Shown one piece after another: positions 1-10,251 of a stretch of DNA of 64,000 nt (positions are counted from its first letter, which is position 1; the number at the start of each line of letters is the position of its first letter). Below the pieces are notes generated by a model. That model did not search any database and was not told the DNA's origin. It was given only the letters and a program-made list of their open reading frames with translations. The DNA comes from Meconema thalassinum. Its lineage: Eukaryota; Arthropoda; Insecta; Orthoptera; Tettigoniidae. Position numbers and translations under genes: made by a program. The stretch covers positions 159,278,411-159,342,410 of the forward strand of contig OX336399.1 of assembly GCA_946902985.2 (NCBI GenBank), in the 5' to 3' direction.

Positions 1-1693
1 ACTTGGCTGGTTTTTTATCCTTACTCTTGATGGCCGTCATTACCGAAGTTGATGTAAGAGGATTATTATCACGAACAGGTGTTTGATGGAAGTGAAAATA
101 AGGCATTTTTTCACTTGCCATATTCGAATCCTTGGATTCCTCTCCTGATTTATATTCTGTTTCTAAGGACCTAATTTTATTTTCCAAAGCTGAAACAGCT
201 GCCTGTACCTCATCTGATTGTACTTTCGTGCTTCCTACTTTCCTCTGTTCCTGGATGTCGGACGTCTATCGTTCCGTTTGTAGTTTTGAAACGTCTGCCT
301 TTAATTGTTCCAAAATTTCGGATTTCCATAGTTCCGGTTGAATTTTTGAAACGTCCTCTTTTATTTGTGAGATATCGGATTTCAACTGTTCCTGCGGGGT
401 CTCTGAGACTTTGGCCTTCATCTGTTCTACAAGTTCAGACCTCATTTGTTCCTGGGAAGCCTGTAATTCCGCGTTGGTAACTGTTTCTGTTTCGATTTTC
501 TTTCTTATTTTATTAAAATCGTCATGAAAACCCTGGTTGTACGTTTCTATACGGCTCAAGATTTTTTCTGTGACCGATACTCTTTTGTTCAAATCCTTAG
601 TGACCATTTTATCAATTTTTTTCTAAATCTTTTTGGACCACACCTATTTCTTTCCTAAGATGAGAATCGCACGTTCTAATAGCTTTATGAACATTTTTCA
701 AATCATCATCAACTTCCTTAGCCACGCATGAAACTATTTTTTTCTGAACATTTTCAAAAACCAGTACTTTTAAATTCTACAGTGAGTTGAGACTGTAGTT
801 CTGTCACAAGACCATCCGTAACCTCACCTATCTTGTCTTCTAACCTAGCCCTCCATACGAAGAGCATCATCTTGTAATTTGATAACATAACTTTGGGCCT
901 TCTTAATTACCGCCTCTTCTAATTTTTCTATTTCTTTGTGAGTTTTCGCCACACTCTCCTCTAACTTAGAGCTATTTTCGAGGACCTGAATTTCCACTGA
1001 ACCGATTCGTGCTTCTAAAGTACTCGAATTTTCCTGAATTTTTCGTTCAATTAAGTTAATTTGCCTTTCATGAACCAAGTAATTATCCTTAAACCTATTT
1101 TCTACTAAAGTAAGTGCAGCATAGTTATCACCTATCCGAGATTCTAAATTAGCCTCTACTAATTTCATCTGTTTCTCTAGGGATTCTGAATTTTCCAAAA
1201 TTTTCTTTTCAAGTAAAGTGGAAATACTTTCAATTTTATTTTCAAGGTCCTTGGTAAGTTCTTTGGAACTATTTTGAATTTGACATTCAAGGTATTCAGA
1301 ATGTTTAAGCATTTTAGTTTCAAGCTCCTTGGAACTATTTTGAATTTGAATTTGACATTCGAGGGATTCAGAATTTTTAAGCATTTTACCCTCAAGTTCT
1401 TTGGAAAGCTCTTGGGAACTATTTTGAATTTTACATTCAAGTTCTTAAGAAAGTCCTTTGGAACTATTTTGAATTCTATCGTCAAGGGTATCTGAAGTGG
1501 GTTGAATGGTTTCTAACGTAGCTTGAATCATACTTTCTAACATTTTGGTATTTGTTTTCACATAATCGTCTGCTACTGAAATAGCGTTAAAAGTTTCTTT
1601 CATTTTATTTTGTAAAGCATCTAAAATTAAAGAGTTCTCGGCCATCTTCTCATTCAGAGACAACAACCATGTCTTCATCTCCTCACCAGACAT
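1..1693 (-). pseudogene. Coiled-coil gag of a Ty3/gypsy-like retrotransposon, frameshifted, cut by window edge
   Basis: Read leftwards from an ATG at 1691-1693 (protein start MSGEEMKTW), this is a long, strongly charged heptad-type coiled coil rich in E, K, S, L and N, with recurring ENSxxLExxI and LExKI patterns. Three blocks remain open: about 1693-1445, 1384-845 and 607-266. The frame changes near 1385-1445 and between 845 and 607, and a single TAG sits near 266, after which the frame stays open to the window edge. Long coiled-coil N-terminal halves are common in arthropod gypsy gag proteins, and the protein at 61105-61842 has similar style. No zinc knuckle or pol is visible because the element continues past base 1. 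A hydrophobic upstream stretch (1694-1750) is probably fortuitous. The gag assignment is inference from composition and context. Confidence 0.55.
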
Positions 1694-1781
1694 GATTAAC
1701 ACAACACAACAAATGGCAATCAGTGAGAAGAACCAACACCAGACACTCAAGGGACTTAGAGCTACGGTAGATTTATGTAAT

Positions 1782-2280
1782 ACTAGCTGAAGTACCCGTT
1801 ATTCGAACGGCTTTTAGTACTTGCTGGCCTAAATCATTAATATAATCACAAATTCGTAATGTAGTTATGTTATTTCCATGTTACCAACTACATGTGTAGA
1901 CTACATGCATTTTCACTCACCCAATTATTAATCAGAGGTAGGAAAGTGAAAATCATCAGCCTGCTTTCAGTCGACCGACCGGGTCAGGGAATGGAATGAT
2001 TGAAACCCCCATCTAGCAACGAGGATATGAACTGTGCCGGCTGCCGAGGCCTGTCGTACTCCCCTGGGGCAATGATTAAATGAATGACAGATGAAATGAA
2101 ATGATAGTGGAGATTGTTGCTGGAATGACATTGTGACAGGGAAAACCAGAGTACCGGGAGAAAAGCCTGTCTGCCTCCGCTTTGTAGGTGAGAAAGTGCG
2201 TTTATATATTGGAATTAAATATCAGCTTCTATGTAGTAAAAGTTAAATAACCTGTCATAAATATTGAACACCAGTAAGGG
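1782..2280. repeat. Fragment of a dispersed repeat beginning actagc-gaagtaccc
   Basis: The motif actagctgaagtacccgtt followed by attcgaacgg at 1782-1812 recurs at 33905-33940, where it opens a larger repeat. The rest of this stretch holds no convincing gene. Confidence 0.45.
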
Positions 2281-4020
2281 GACTGTGCGGGTTTTAGATG
2301 ATAGCCTACTTTCATGGAAGCTGTGCCCAAAAATCCAAGATGGCGGCGAAGATGTGCCCAAAAAACAAAGATGGCGACGAAGCTGTGACCAAGAAAACAA
2401 AGATGGCGGCCTTTCAATTTCGCGCGCATGATGGCGGCCTTGACGTCACACAAGATGGCGACCATGACGTCGTTAAAATGGCGGCCACGACGTTACAAGA
2501 TGGCGGCGATAGCTTAACTAACCTAGCATAAACCAACCTAACCTACGAGGGGTGTTCCAAAAGTTCCAAAATGTTGACCCATAGCCTACTTTCCTGGTGA
2601 TGTCACAATGAGGTGTGTTTAAAATGTTAACCATAGCCTACATTCCTGATGATGTTACAACGAGGTGTGTTCAAAAAGTTCCAAAAGTGTTGATCCATAG
2701 CCTACTTTCCTGGTGACGTTGCAACGAGAAGTGATCAAAAAGTTTCAAAATGTTGACCCATAGCCTACTTTCCTGGTGACGTCACAACGTGGGGTGATCA
2801 AAAAGTTCCAAAATGTTAACCCATAGCCTACCTCGCAAACCCATTGTCGCATTTTGATGAATGAGGTGTCGCTGAACTCAGGCTGACACCCCCTTTCCAA
2901 TGGACAACCTATTTCCACCCCATAATGAAGCCTACCCCTACTAGAGTGTGAAATTATATTTTTTTGAAAATCTCGCTTTCCAAGTGCGACATGTGGGAGA
3001 TTGAATGCTAATAGGGAATTATACGTTGTTCCACATAAAGGACATGCCAACGAGTCGATGTCACAATGAATTAGCATTTTCGTTTTTGTTTTTACGCATG
3101 CGCACTTGGTGAATTTGTAAGAGGGTGGGCTTTTTTGAAAAATGATTTATAAGAAGACGTTATGGTAGCGAATAGAGAGCTAGATAGTCGTCTACTCTCC
3201 TATGAAGTTTGCTAATATCTCGCGAACGCATGGTCGGATTTGGACGTGTGACGTGTCAAATCGCTTGCCATGAAACCCTTTTTTGATGATGTTAATATGT
3301 TAAAGTTTTGAGAATGATGGAAACAAACTTTAAATGTTCATGTTGAGTGGTTGTAGAGAGAGAAAAAGAGAGACGATACCGCTGGGCGTGTGTTTTTAAC
3401 AACGCTATTACTGGTTATACTGACCGTGCTTAATAGAACAATCGATATTTTGACGGGTCGGTTTAGGACAGGTCGAGGGTTCGTTTTCCAATATTTCAAC
3501 GGGTCTGTTTATGATAGAGCGAGGGTTCGTTTTTATGATATTTTACTCTCGAAGGGGATCTTTAACGTATAAATGATGATGGGTTATATGACAAATGATG
3601 ACTCTGTGATCAGATGATATTTTGATGGGTCGGTTTAGGACAGGCCGAGGATTTTTTTCCAATATTTCGACGGGCTGGTTTATGACAGAGCGAGGGTTCG
3701 TTTTTATGATATTTTACTCTCGAAGGGGATCTTTAACGTATAAATGATGATGGGTTATATGACAAATGATAACTCTATGATCAGATGATATTTTGATGGG
3801 TCGGTTTAGGACAGACCGAGGATTTGTTTTCCAATATTTCGACGGGTCGGTTTATGACAGAGCGAGGGTTCGTTTTTCCGATATCGGAATGTGCTGACCT
3901 GACTTGACTTGACTTGACAACAGATGCAATGGAAAAGAATCAGAACCCTGAAGATACTTGAAGGTCAAACGATTTGTCAATCATGGTGAGAGGGGAGAGC
4001 GAAATGTATGCGTACACGCT
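2280..4020 (+). repeat. Left terminal inverted repeat of Polinton-like element P1
   Basis: This arm is the reverse complement of the region 5260-8375. The outer part (2280-2530) has ATGGCGGC and GACGTCA motifs, then ~65-bp tandem units containing ATAGCCTACTTTCCTGG and TGACGTCAC (2535-2830). A non-tandem middle (2840-3400) contains TACGCATGCGCACTTGG. The inner part (3430-3890) has three ~175-bp units with GGGTCGGTTTAGGACAG and GAAGGGGATCTTTAACG. The arm ends with the direct run tgacctgacttgacttgact at about 3895-3920, mirrored at 5370-5395. Arms of more than 1 kb fit Polinton termini, though nested satellites inside them are unusual. ORFs within it are repeat shadows. Confidence 0.8.
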
Positions 4021-4460
4021 ATTGCTAGTGGAGTCTCAATAAAACTAGACCCAGCATTGAAAGGATTGAACTGACAAATGTTAATTTGTAGGTGATGGAT
4101 TTTGTCTAAGGCAAGACCACTGGGTCCATGTTGCAGTTTATCAAATTTAGCAAGCAAGGCATGGACCACGTGGGTTTCATACCACTGTTCAAAATTATGG
4201 TCTATGAATAGCTCTTGCATTTTACTGCAAATATAAAATGTCTCTTTATGCTCGACGTTATTCTTTTTGTATACAAAATCGCCCACGAGTTCTGTATTCA
4301 CCTTTAAAGCCGTATGCAGCCGTTGTGATATACAAATTTCATTTTTAAACATTTCAAAACTAGATTATAAAAATTATTTTGGTATTACACATTCTCCAAC
4401 ATTGACAACGCGACCAGAGCATACACGTGATTTAAAACAACTGTATAGGGGTTCCCAAAA
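3981..4460 (-). pseudogene. Polinton-type protein upstream of DNA polymerase B, truncated relic
   Basis: The open block 4352-3981 encodes a 123-residue segment ending with the pattern SGLALDKIHHLQINICQFNP, then GSSFIETPLAIA. I recognise this as the conserved stretch (gSGw.l..i..l.v.i.qf.Pl.GsSyi.LP..iA) preceding the polymerase domain in arthropod Polinton type-B DNA polymerase proteins. Upstream, the same frame continues to about 4450 with two stops, preceded by a possible AG acceptor. Just after the conserved block the reading frame runs straight into the inverted terminal repeat (TFRSPLSP is terminal-repeat sequence), so the polymerase itself is gone, probably by internal deletion. The spliced module at 4510-5055 lies upstream on the same strand. 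Family assignment is from memory of the pattern and was not searched. Confidence 0.6.
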
Positions 4461-4509
4461 TAACATATCTACAGCAGTAACATACATTATTTTGAAAGAA
4501 CACTCTCAC

Positions 4510-4607
4510 CTGAGTTTAGATCTGTAGACTGTCCAATGGTTGTACTCTAGAGCCTCTTGGATTTTAGCTACAGTTGTTATAGCGATAAAGCTTTTTTTTT
4601 CAAATAT
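4510..4607 (-). other. Exon-like block 3 of the P1 promoter-proximal gene
   Basis: Bounded on the minus strand by a pyrimidine-rich acceptor ending in AG and a GT donor (GTGAGA). It is open in one frame, reading through EKKSFIAITTVAK. The homologous block at 31737-31838 in P3 reads GKKSLTAVAVAE, has the same boundaries and is also open. Shared splice-like edges in two diverged copies support a real exon. Confidence 0.5.
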
Positions 4608-4717
4608 CTAAAAAGGAAATAAAATAAACCACCATAAGCATATCTATTCCATATAGTTTAGGCATTTCCTAAACAAACAAAAAAATTCAAACAGGTAATA
4701 GATTTTAAAAATCACAC

Positions 4718-4852
4718 CTTGAGTTGTTATGCTTTGCTTTAGTCTCGTCTCGTGGGCTAGTATGGTAATGGTTTCCTATTCTAGCTGTCCGTCTTTCTAT
4801 CTTTTTCAATCTCTTTCCCACACAAATACAACAGGTAGGCTATACACGTTAT
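4718..4852 (-). other. Exon-like block 2 of the P1 promoter-proximal gene, degenerate
   Basis: Flanked on the minus strand by an acceptor TTTGTTTGCAG and a donor GTGTGA. It matches the P3 block at 31957-32049, which contains the likely start codon. This copy carries stops, so it looks like a decayed first coding exon. Confidence 0.45.
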
Positions 4853-4952
4853 CTGCAAACAAATAAATAAATATTCATTTATCACCTTATCAATCAATAA
4901 ATAATAGCTTGTAAATATATATAAATCAATAAATATATAAACAAATACATAC

Positions 4953-5055
4953 CCCACAATAAGGTTAAGTATTTTCCATTAACACCAAAACAGTTCAAAA
5001 AAGACCAAGTGTTTCACACAACGCTGTAGCGTGTTCAAAGGTTGACACATAAGTG
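4953..5055 (-). other. Noncoding leader exon of the P1 module
   Basis: Lies downstream of the TATA motif at 5080-5090 and ends at a GTATGT donor. It aligns with 32155-32245 in P3, sharing GTTTTGGTGTT and AATACTTA tracts. Probably the 5' untranslated exon. Confidence 0.4.
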
Positions 5056-5077
5056 AAAGTGAAAATGTTAAAGACGA

Positions 5078-5092
5078 GTCTTTATATATGTC
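5078..5092 (-). promoter_or_regulatory. TATA-type promoter of P1, reading into the element core
   Basis: Minus-strand CATATATAAAGAC is conserved at 32270-32282 in P3, together with flanking sequence (GCACGTGGACAG, AAAGTGAACACCTG) and the leader exon. Conservation in two diverged copies argues for function rather than chance A/T. Confidence 0.5.
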
Positions 5093-6073
5093 ACGTTGTA
5101 TGTATAATCATTTTTTCTCATGCATGCACATCCTGTTCTTGCGCACGTGGACAGTTAACGTCCAAAGTGAACACCTGCATGTCAGATCATATTACATTTT
5201 TTCACGTATGAATCGAAACAGGATGTAACTTGTTTACTTTACATGTGGGTTTACATGTCATTTCACACGTGTACGCATACATTTCGCTCTCCCCTCTCAC
5301 CATGGTTGACAAATCGTTTGACCTTCAAGTATCTTCAGCATTCTGATACTTTTCCATTGCACCTGTTGTCAAGTCAAGTCAAGTCAGGTCAGGTCAGAAC
5401 ATTCCAATATCGGAAAAACGAACCCTCGCTCTGTCATAAACCAACCCGTCGAAATATTGGAAAACGAATCCTCGGCCTGCCCTAAATCGACCCATCAAAA
5501 TATCATCTGATCACAGAGTTATCATTTGTCATATAACCCATCATCATTTATACGTTAAAGAACCCCTTCGAGAGTAAAATATCATAAACATGAACCCTCG
5601 CTCTGTCATAAACCGACCCGTCGAAATATTGGAAAACGAATCCTCGTTCTGTCCTAAACCGACCCATCAAAATATCATCTGATCATAGAGTTATCATTTG
5701 TCATATAACCCATCATCATTTATACGTTAAAGATCCCCTTCGAGAGTAAAATATCATAAAAACGAACCCTCGCTCGGTCAAAAACCGACCCGTCGAAATA
5801 TTGGAAAACGAATCCTTGGCCTGTCCTAAACCGACCCATCAAAATACCATCTGATCATAGAGTTATCATTTGTCATATAACTATCATCATTTATACGTTA
5901 AAGATCCCCTTCGAGAGTAAAATATCATAAAAACGAACCCTCGCTCTGTCATATACCGACCCGAGGAAATATTGGAAAACGAATCCTCGGCCTGTCCTAA
6001 ACCGACCCATCAAAATATAATCTGATCATAGAATTATCATTTGTCATGTAACCCATCATCGTTTACACGTTAA

Positions 6074-7324
6074 GAGACACTGGGACTGAAATTTTCAAAT
6101 TCTATATAAACTGAGGTACAGCTTTGAAATTGTATATGGTTATGAATAGTCTTATTATAAACCACTGTGGGAAACGTGAGCATTGTAAGTTGATTAGTTC
6201 TCCAGATATTAATTATTTTGTACATTTATTATGCTAATTATTCAAGTTTTATAAAGGTCAGCCGCGTTAAAAAAAACAAGATAGTGTAACTTTTAGGTAA
6301 TATTCTATTGCACTATAACAATTGGAAGAAACCTACCGATCCGATTTTTAATTGCATTAAGTTAAGGAGTGTCAAGATTTTTTTTTCATATCCAAGTTTT
6401 TTTCTACAAAAAATCGTATTTTTTCCAGTTTGAATTTTTTTGCAGCCATACTAAAAGTGCAATCTAAAAAACGATCCGCAGGTTTATAGTCATTGCAATG
6501 AAGATAATAAATTCCCATTTTGAAAGCAATATCATAAGATTTGTGACGCGAGTAACATTTTGAATTCCTGAAAAAGTGAATCCGAGAAAACAGCAATTTT
6601 CTAAAATGATGCACAATATACAAGGTTTCAGCTTACCAATGACATTAGAATTGTCCTACAGCATAGGTGACACCCTGCTTCTTCTGTTTTGCAGCCTCCT
6701 CCTTCATTTCTCTCAGTTTCACCTTCCGTCGACATGCCTTTCGCTTCTCCAATTATGACCGCGGACATACATACTTCCTGCGATTGTCACTTCTTTCAAG
6801 TGTTTGTGCTGTGACATGAGATACTGAAGTTAGTCTTATTCCTGATTTCAACTCTCTTGTTGCACTACACCCCATGTTGAATTCTGCTACAGAATTACTA
6901 ACAGCAATTTCAAGTATTTTCCGTGAAATAAAAATCTCTTTTGGGCACTTCCTCCAGGAAACAGAATGCAGAGACTCATTCTGATTTTCAGTAGCACCAC
7001 GGATGCATCTGGATAGTAGCTCATCTGATGCCAGCCTTTGATGAACAGGCATAATCGTGACAACTAAGGGTTCTTAAAGTTCTACAGCCATTTTGTCATG
7101 ACTCTGTGGTGTTTTACCAGCTGCGATACTTCGATTGTAGAAACACCAAGACTCAGAACCTTCAGGACACTTACTGTGCCGGGGTGTTTAAAGGACACAA
7201 AATGGCGGAATTCGGATAAAAACACTGCTATATGATCCGCAGGGGATAGGGGTGTATTAATATGGAAAAAAATGAAAATCGACATTTTCCACAAAATTCA
7301 CTAAAATTTCAGTCCCAGTGTCCC
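6074..7324. mobile_element. Kolobok-like DNA transposon with exact TTAA target duplication
   Basis: TTAA lies at 6070-6073 and 7325-7328. The interrupted sequence is the normal inner unit (cacgTTAAagatcccctt in intact copies), so the empty site is known. The ends are inverted: GACACTGGGACTGAAATTTT begins at 6076, and the right end is its reverse complement apart from the outermost bases. TTAA duplication with ends beginning GRGACACT suits the Kolobok superfamily; piggyBac is the alternative. At 1.25 kb and with only a transposase fragment, it is probably non-autonomous. Confidence 0.75.
6753..7052 (-). pseudogene. Transposase C-terminal fragment inside the TTAA element
   Basis: A 99-residue open stretch contains RCIRGATENQNESLHS, a W.KCPKE block and then EIAVSNSVAEFNMG. 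I recognise the order RC..G.TQN.NES...W..CPK...., followed by a hydrophobic VA....FN.G segment, as the C-terminal part of the arthropod transposase family often labelled Mutator-like transposase domain, which I associate with TTAA-targeting elements. The N-terminal catalytic part is not visible in the remaining ~900 bp. The ATG used is simply the first available and is unlikely to be the true start. The exact superfamily name is uncertain; the relationship to a transposase is fairly secure. Confidence 0.55.
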
Positions 7325-8375
7325 TTAAAGATCCCCTTCGGAAGTAAAATATCGGAAAAACGAACCCTCGCTCTGTCATAAACAGACCCGTCGAAATATT
7401 GGAAAACGAACCCTCGACCTGTCCTAAACCGACCCGTCAAAATATCGATTGTTCTATTAAGCACGGCCATTATAACCAGAAATAGCGTTGTTAAAAGCAC
7501 ACGCCCAGCGGTATCGTCTCTCCCTCTCTCTCTCTTTCTCTACAACCACTCATCATGAACATTTATAGTTTGTTTCCATCATTCTCAAAACTTTAACATA
7601 TTAACATCATCAATAAAGGGTTTCATGACAAGCGATTTGACACGTCACACGTCCAAATCCGACCTTGCGTTCGCGAGATATTTGCAAACTTCATAGGAAA
7701 GTAGACGACTATCTAGCTCTCTACTCACTACCAAAACGTCTTCTTTTAAATCATTTTTCAAAAAGCCCGCCCTCTTACAAATTCACCAAGTGCGCATGCG
7801 TAAAAACAAGAACGAAAATGCTAATTCATTATGACATCGACTCGTTTGCATATCCTTTATGTGGAACAACGTATAATTTCCTATTAGCATTCCAACTCCC
7901 ACATGTCGCACTTGGAAAGCGAGATTTTCAAAAAATATAATTTCACTCTCAAGTAGGTGTAGGTTTCATTTTGGGGTGGAAATAGGTTGTCCACTGGAAA
8001 GGGGGTGTCAACCCGAGTTCAAGAACACCTCATTCTTCAAAATCCGACCATGGGTTTGCGAGGTAGGCTATGGGTTAACTTTTTGATCACCCCACGTTGT
8101 GACGTCACCAGGAAAGTAGGCTATGGGTCAACCTTTTGAAACATTTTGATCAACCCTCGTTGCAACGTCACCCGGAAAGTAGGCTATGGATCAACTTTTT
8201 GGAACTTATTGAACACACCTCGTTGTAACATCTCCAGGAAAATAGGCTATGGTTAACATTTTAAACACACCTTGCTGAGACATCACCAGGAAAGTAGACT
8301 ATGGGTCAACATTTTGGACCTTTTTGACACCCCTCGTAGGTTAGGTTGGGTTAGGCTAGGTTAGTTAATCTATGG

Positions 8376-8501
8376 CCGCCATTGTTAATGTATACATCAC
8401 CACGCTGCAAACATTCTTCAAGGCGAGTTCCAGGTCCACAAAATCTTTAACCAGGAAGATGAATTTCGAAAGGCAAGTATTGAATGACTTTGTTAATGAG
8501 G
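8376..8501. other. Junction between the P1 end and P2 gene block
   Basis: Satellite-type terminal sequence stops near 8375 after TTAGG-like motifs and is followed directly by P2 coding relics. No gene seen. Confidence 0.3.
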
Positions 8502-9008
8502 TCATGACCAGTACAAGTTTGATATATCCTTTTCCATTGATGGTGAAAAGGTTTGATCTTCATCCTCCTCTGTAGACGATGTTTGTTGTTGCTGTTGTTG
8601 CTTTTTCTCGCCATTACACACGTGGAATGGGGAAACAAAGTCTTTACACGGACTTTTATGACCGTGATACAATTTCACCAGCTGGCACGTAGCACACTGT
8701 CGCATAGAGGGTATTTTTGCCATGGCCACTTGCTTATGGTGATCGTAGTCCGTACATGGTTGCAATTCACTCAACACATGGTCTTGAGTCCATGATTTTG
8801 GTACATGTTGCCAGATTTCTTTCACTGCATTATCTGCCACATAATAAATGAATGACTTGAGGAGCGCCAATAATTCCTCTTCGGTAAAACGGTCTAGTTT
8901 CTTTTTGCACACAAAGAATTTTCCAATCGCTTTATCAGTAGCATCTCCTCTTTCCATGGTATTACGTTGATGTTTACACGTTGCTTGTAGAAATCTCACT
9001 GATGTCAT
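8502..9008 (-). CDS. Unrecognised 168-aa protein with Cys/His cluster and poly-Q
   Basis: An intact ORF in the P2 gene block. Its N-terminal half is helical-looking (TEEELLALLKSFIYYVAD, EIWQHVPKSW). A possible zinc cluster follows (CATCQLVKLYHGHKSPC, HVCNGE), then a run of seven glutamines and an acidic tail (STEEDEDQ). It lies immediately downstream, on the same strand, of the decayed protein at 9060-9600 and may be the C-terminal part of that gene after a frameshift rather than independent. I do not recognise the family and assign no function. Confidence 0.4.
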   Translation of the reverse strand: MTSVRFLQATCKHQRNTMERGDATDKAIGKFFVCKKKLDRFTEEELLALLKSFIYYVADNAVKEIWQHVPKSWTQDHVLSELQPCTDYDHHKQVAMAKIPSMRQCATCQLVKLYHGHKSPCKDFVSPFHVCNGEKKQQQQQQTSSTEEDEDQTFSPSMEKDISNLYWS

Positions 9009-9059
9009 CCACGGGTGAACCTCGAGTTTTAATTTTATTCAACACCTCCCAGCAGACAT

Positions 9060-9600
9060 TGGTGGTTAACCAATGAAAGAGATGCCACACTTAGGCTAAG
9101 GCTTTGTGAGTAATGTTGCCACAGGGACAGCGGTCCATGAATGTTTTGAATCGAGGGACATCCCAGGGCCATGAGATGAATACATTGACAGTAAGGTGTT
9201 AAAAATGGTTGTAACCATTAGCGTTTTTCATCACCTTTCACAAATAGCACATGGGCAAAGAATAAATGAGTTTTCACTACCATGTCCAGGTGCTTATATG
9301 AAATCATACCTTGATTCCAGTCTAATTGCAATGATTTTCAATCCATTTAGTTTGTTTACAGTCTTTCTCGTACAACAAATCAAAAGCATAGGGTGGTGTA
9401 AACACCAAATGGGTAGCTTGTGATATCCAAAAGGTTGAACAATCAATAATGGAAACCCCTTTAAATATAAATTTGTTATCTCCAATGTTAAAACCTTGGC
9501 AATCTACAATCAGTGTACTCAACATGTTAATGCTTGTCTGAGTCAAGTTCAAGTGACCACTAACTATCAATGACTAAGGTGTACTCATGACATTGACTTA
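9060..9600 (-). pseudogene. Decayed member of the VDxQGF-type transposon/virus-associated protein family
   Basis: The block from about 9535 to 9350 reads LIVDCQGFNIGDNKFIFKG, then FTPPYAFDLL. A second frame (about 9350-9230) continues with LDWNQGMISYKHL and FVKGDEK, and another piece near 9170-9120 has LMALGCPSIQNI. The order VDxQGF, KE, PPFPF.L, W..N.HGI.W..G.I.Y, VKG.EK, L..LGCPSL is a pattern I know from uncharacterised proteins in arthropod repetitive DNA; a nuclease-like role has crossed my mind but I cannot support it. At least two frame changes and stops make this a relic. It belongs to P2 by position. Confidence 0.45.
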
Positions 9601-9689
9601 CATTCCCATTCTAGTAAACAAATTGATGTTAGGGTATCACAGGGAACATGAGAAATAATAACATCAACAGCAACTTTTTTTTTACATAA

Positions 9690-9830
9690 TTTTATTGGTA
9701 TAACAAGTTTTACATGCTTTTGCCATTTTGGGATAGGGACGATACCAACTCATACAACAATACAGTCTTTCGTGTTTATAGCGTTCATAACACCAATGAT
9801 GTCTCAATGTCTCTAAACTGGATTATTTTG
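9690..9830 (-). pseudogene. Short Cys-rich C-terminal relic
   Basis: An open minus-strand stretch reads HHWCYERYKHERLYCCMSWY, then KACKTCYTNKIM and a stop near 9690. The spaced Cys pairs suggest a zinc-binding tail. It lies downstream of the BIR relic on the same strand, so it might be the 3' end of that gene, but it is not a recognisable RING. Confidence 0.3.
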
Positions 9831-9839
9831 ATTGTGAGC

Positions 9840-10025
9840 TGCTCATCGAAACACTGTTGAATCCATAAGGTCCACAAGTATCATAACTTGTTTTTCATCA
9901 CTTAGAGGCACTAGTGAGGGCGAGCTTGAATGACAGGGTATATTATCCACCTCTATTCCACACAGGTAGGGACATGCTGGTGACCAGCGCTGATGTTCTT
10001 GCATAGGTTCATCACTTTCTTCCCT
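9840..10025 (-). pseudogene. BIR-domain (IAP-like) relic in P2
   Basis: One minus-strand frame (about 10025-9950) reads DEPMQEHQRWSPACPYLCG followed by VDNIP. This matches the end of a BIR zinc fold (D.P...H.RW.P.C.Y) and closely resembles the first BIR of the gene at 30108-31156 (HLRWSPCCPYMLG, GNLP). Further on, CGPYGFNSV parallels CGPYAIDSV in that gene, at the expected relative position. Frames are broken and the N-terminal half of the domain is missing. It shows that a second copy of the Polinton-like family also carried IAP sequence. Confidence 0.6.
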
Positions 10026-10059
10026 GTTAAAACTATCTGCATATCAAGGGTAGATGATC

Positions 10060-10251
10060 TTGTAGTTCAGCCACTTAAAACAACAACAACACTACCTCTT
10101 GCATAGTCTGTGATGTTGATAGCTCATGTGACGTGAAAGATGGATTAAACATAACTTTTACAACAGGGGTTAAACGTTGCTCAATAAACAATGAACTATT
10201 TTGAGTAGCAACATGTTTTTCTTGTACTAGCTTTTTAACATTCCAATTATT
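10060..10251 (-). pseudogene. FLYWCH-gene copy 1, 3' part, separated by an insertion
   Basis: The minus strand reads NVKKLVQEKHVATQNSSLF, then IEQRLTPVVKVMF and a poly-leucine end. It aligns with the section after the FLYWCH domain in copy 2 (NAKKQVQETDIAAQDSAVF) and with the P4 protein (RADNALFIQQHLAPFLKAMF). The 5' part of this copy is at 11780-11930, on the other side of the element 10252-11776. About 70 bp present in copy 2 is missing at the junction. Confidence 0.6.

Larger units (their letters stand above)
5260..8375 (-). repeat. Right terminal inverted repeat of P1, split by a transposon
   Basis: Reverse complement of 2280-4020. From the inside outwards: acatttcgctctcccctct and the GTCAAGTCAAGTCAGGTCAG run, four to five ~178-bp units (5400-6070) instead of three on the left, the TTAA-flanked insertion 6074-7324, then the middle section (7440-8060) and ~65-bp outer units (8060-8345) ending in TTAGG-like sequence. 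Extra inner units show that the two arms have not been kept equal. Confidence 0.8.

Noticed and set aside
1694..1750. Signal peptide or membrane anchor upstream of gag (WFFSLIAICCVVLI)
   Set aside because: It precedes the natural gag-like start and lies at the border with another repeat; no gypsy gag needs it.
6372..6623. 83-aa frame in the TTAA element
   Set aside because: Lys/Phe-rich with no transposase motif, and it overlaps A/T-rich sequence.
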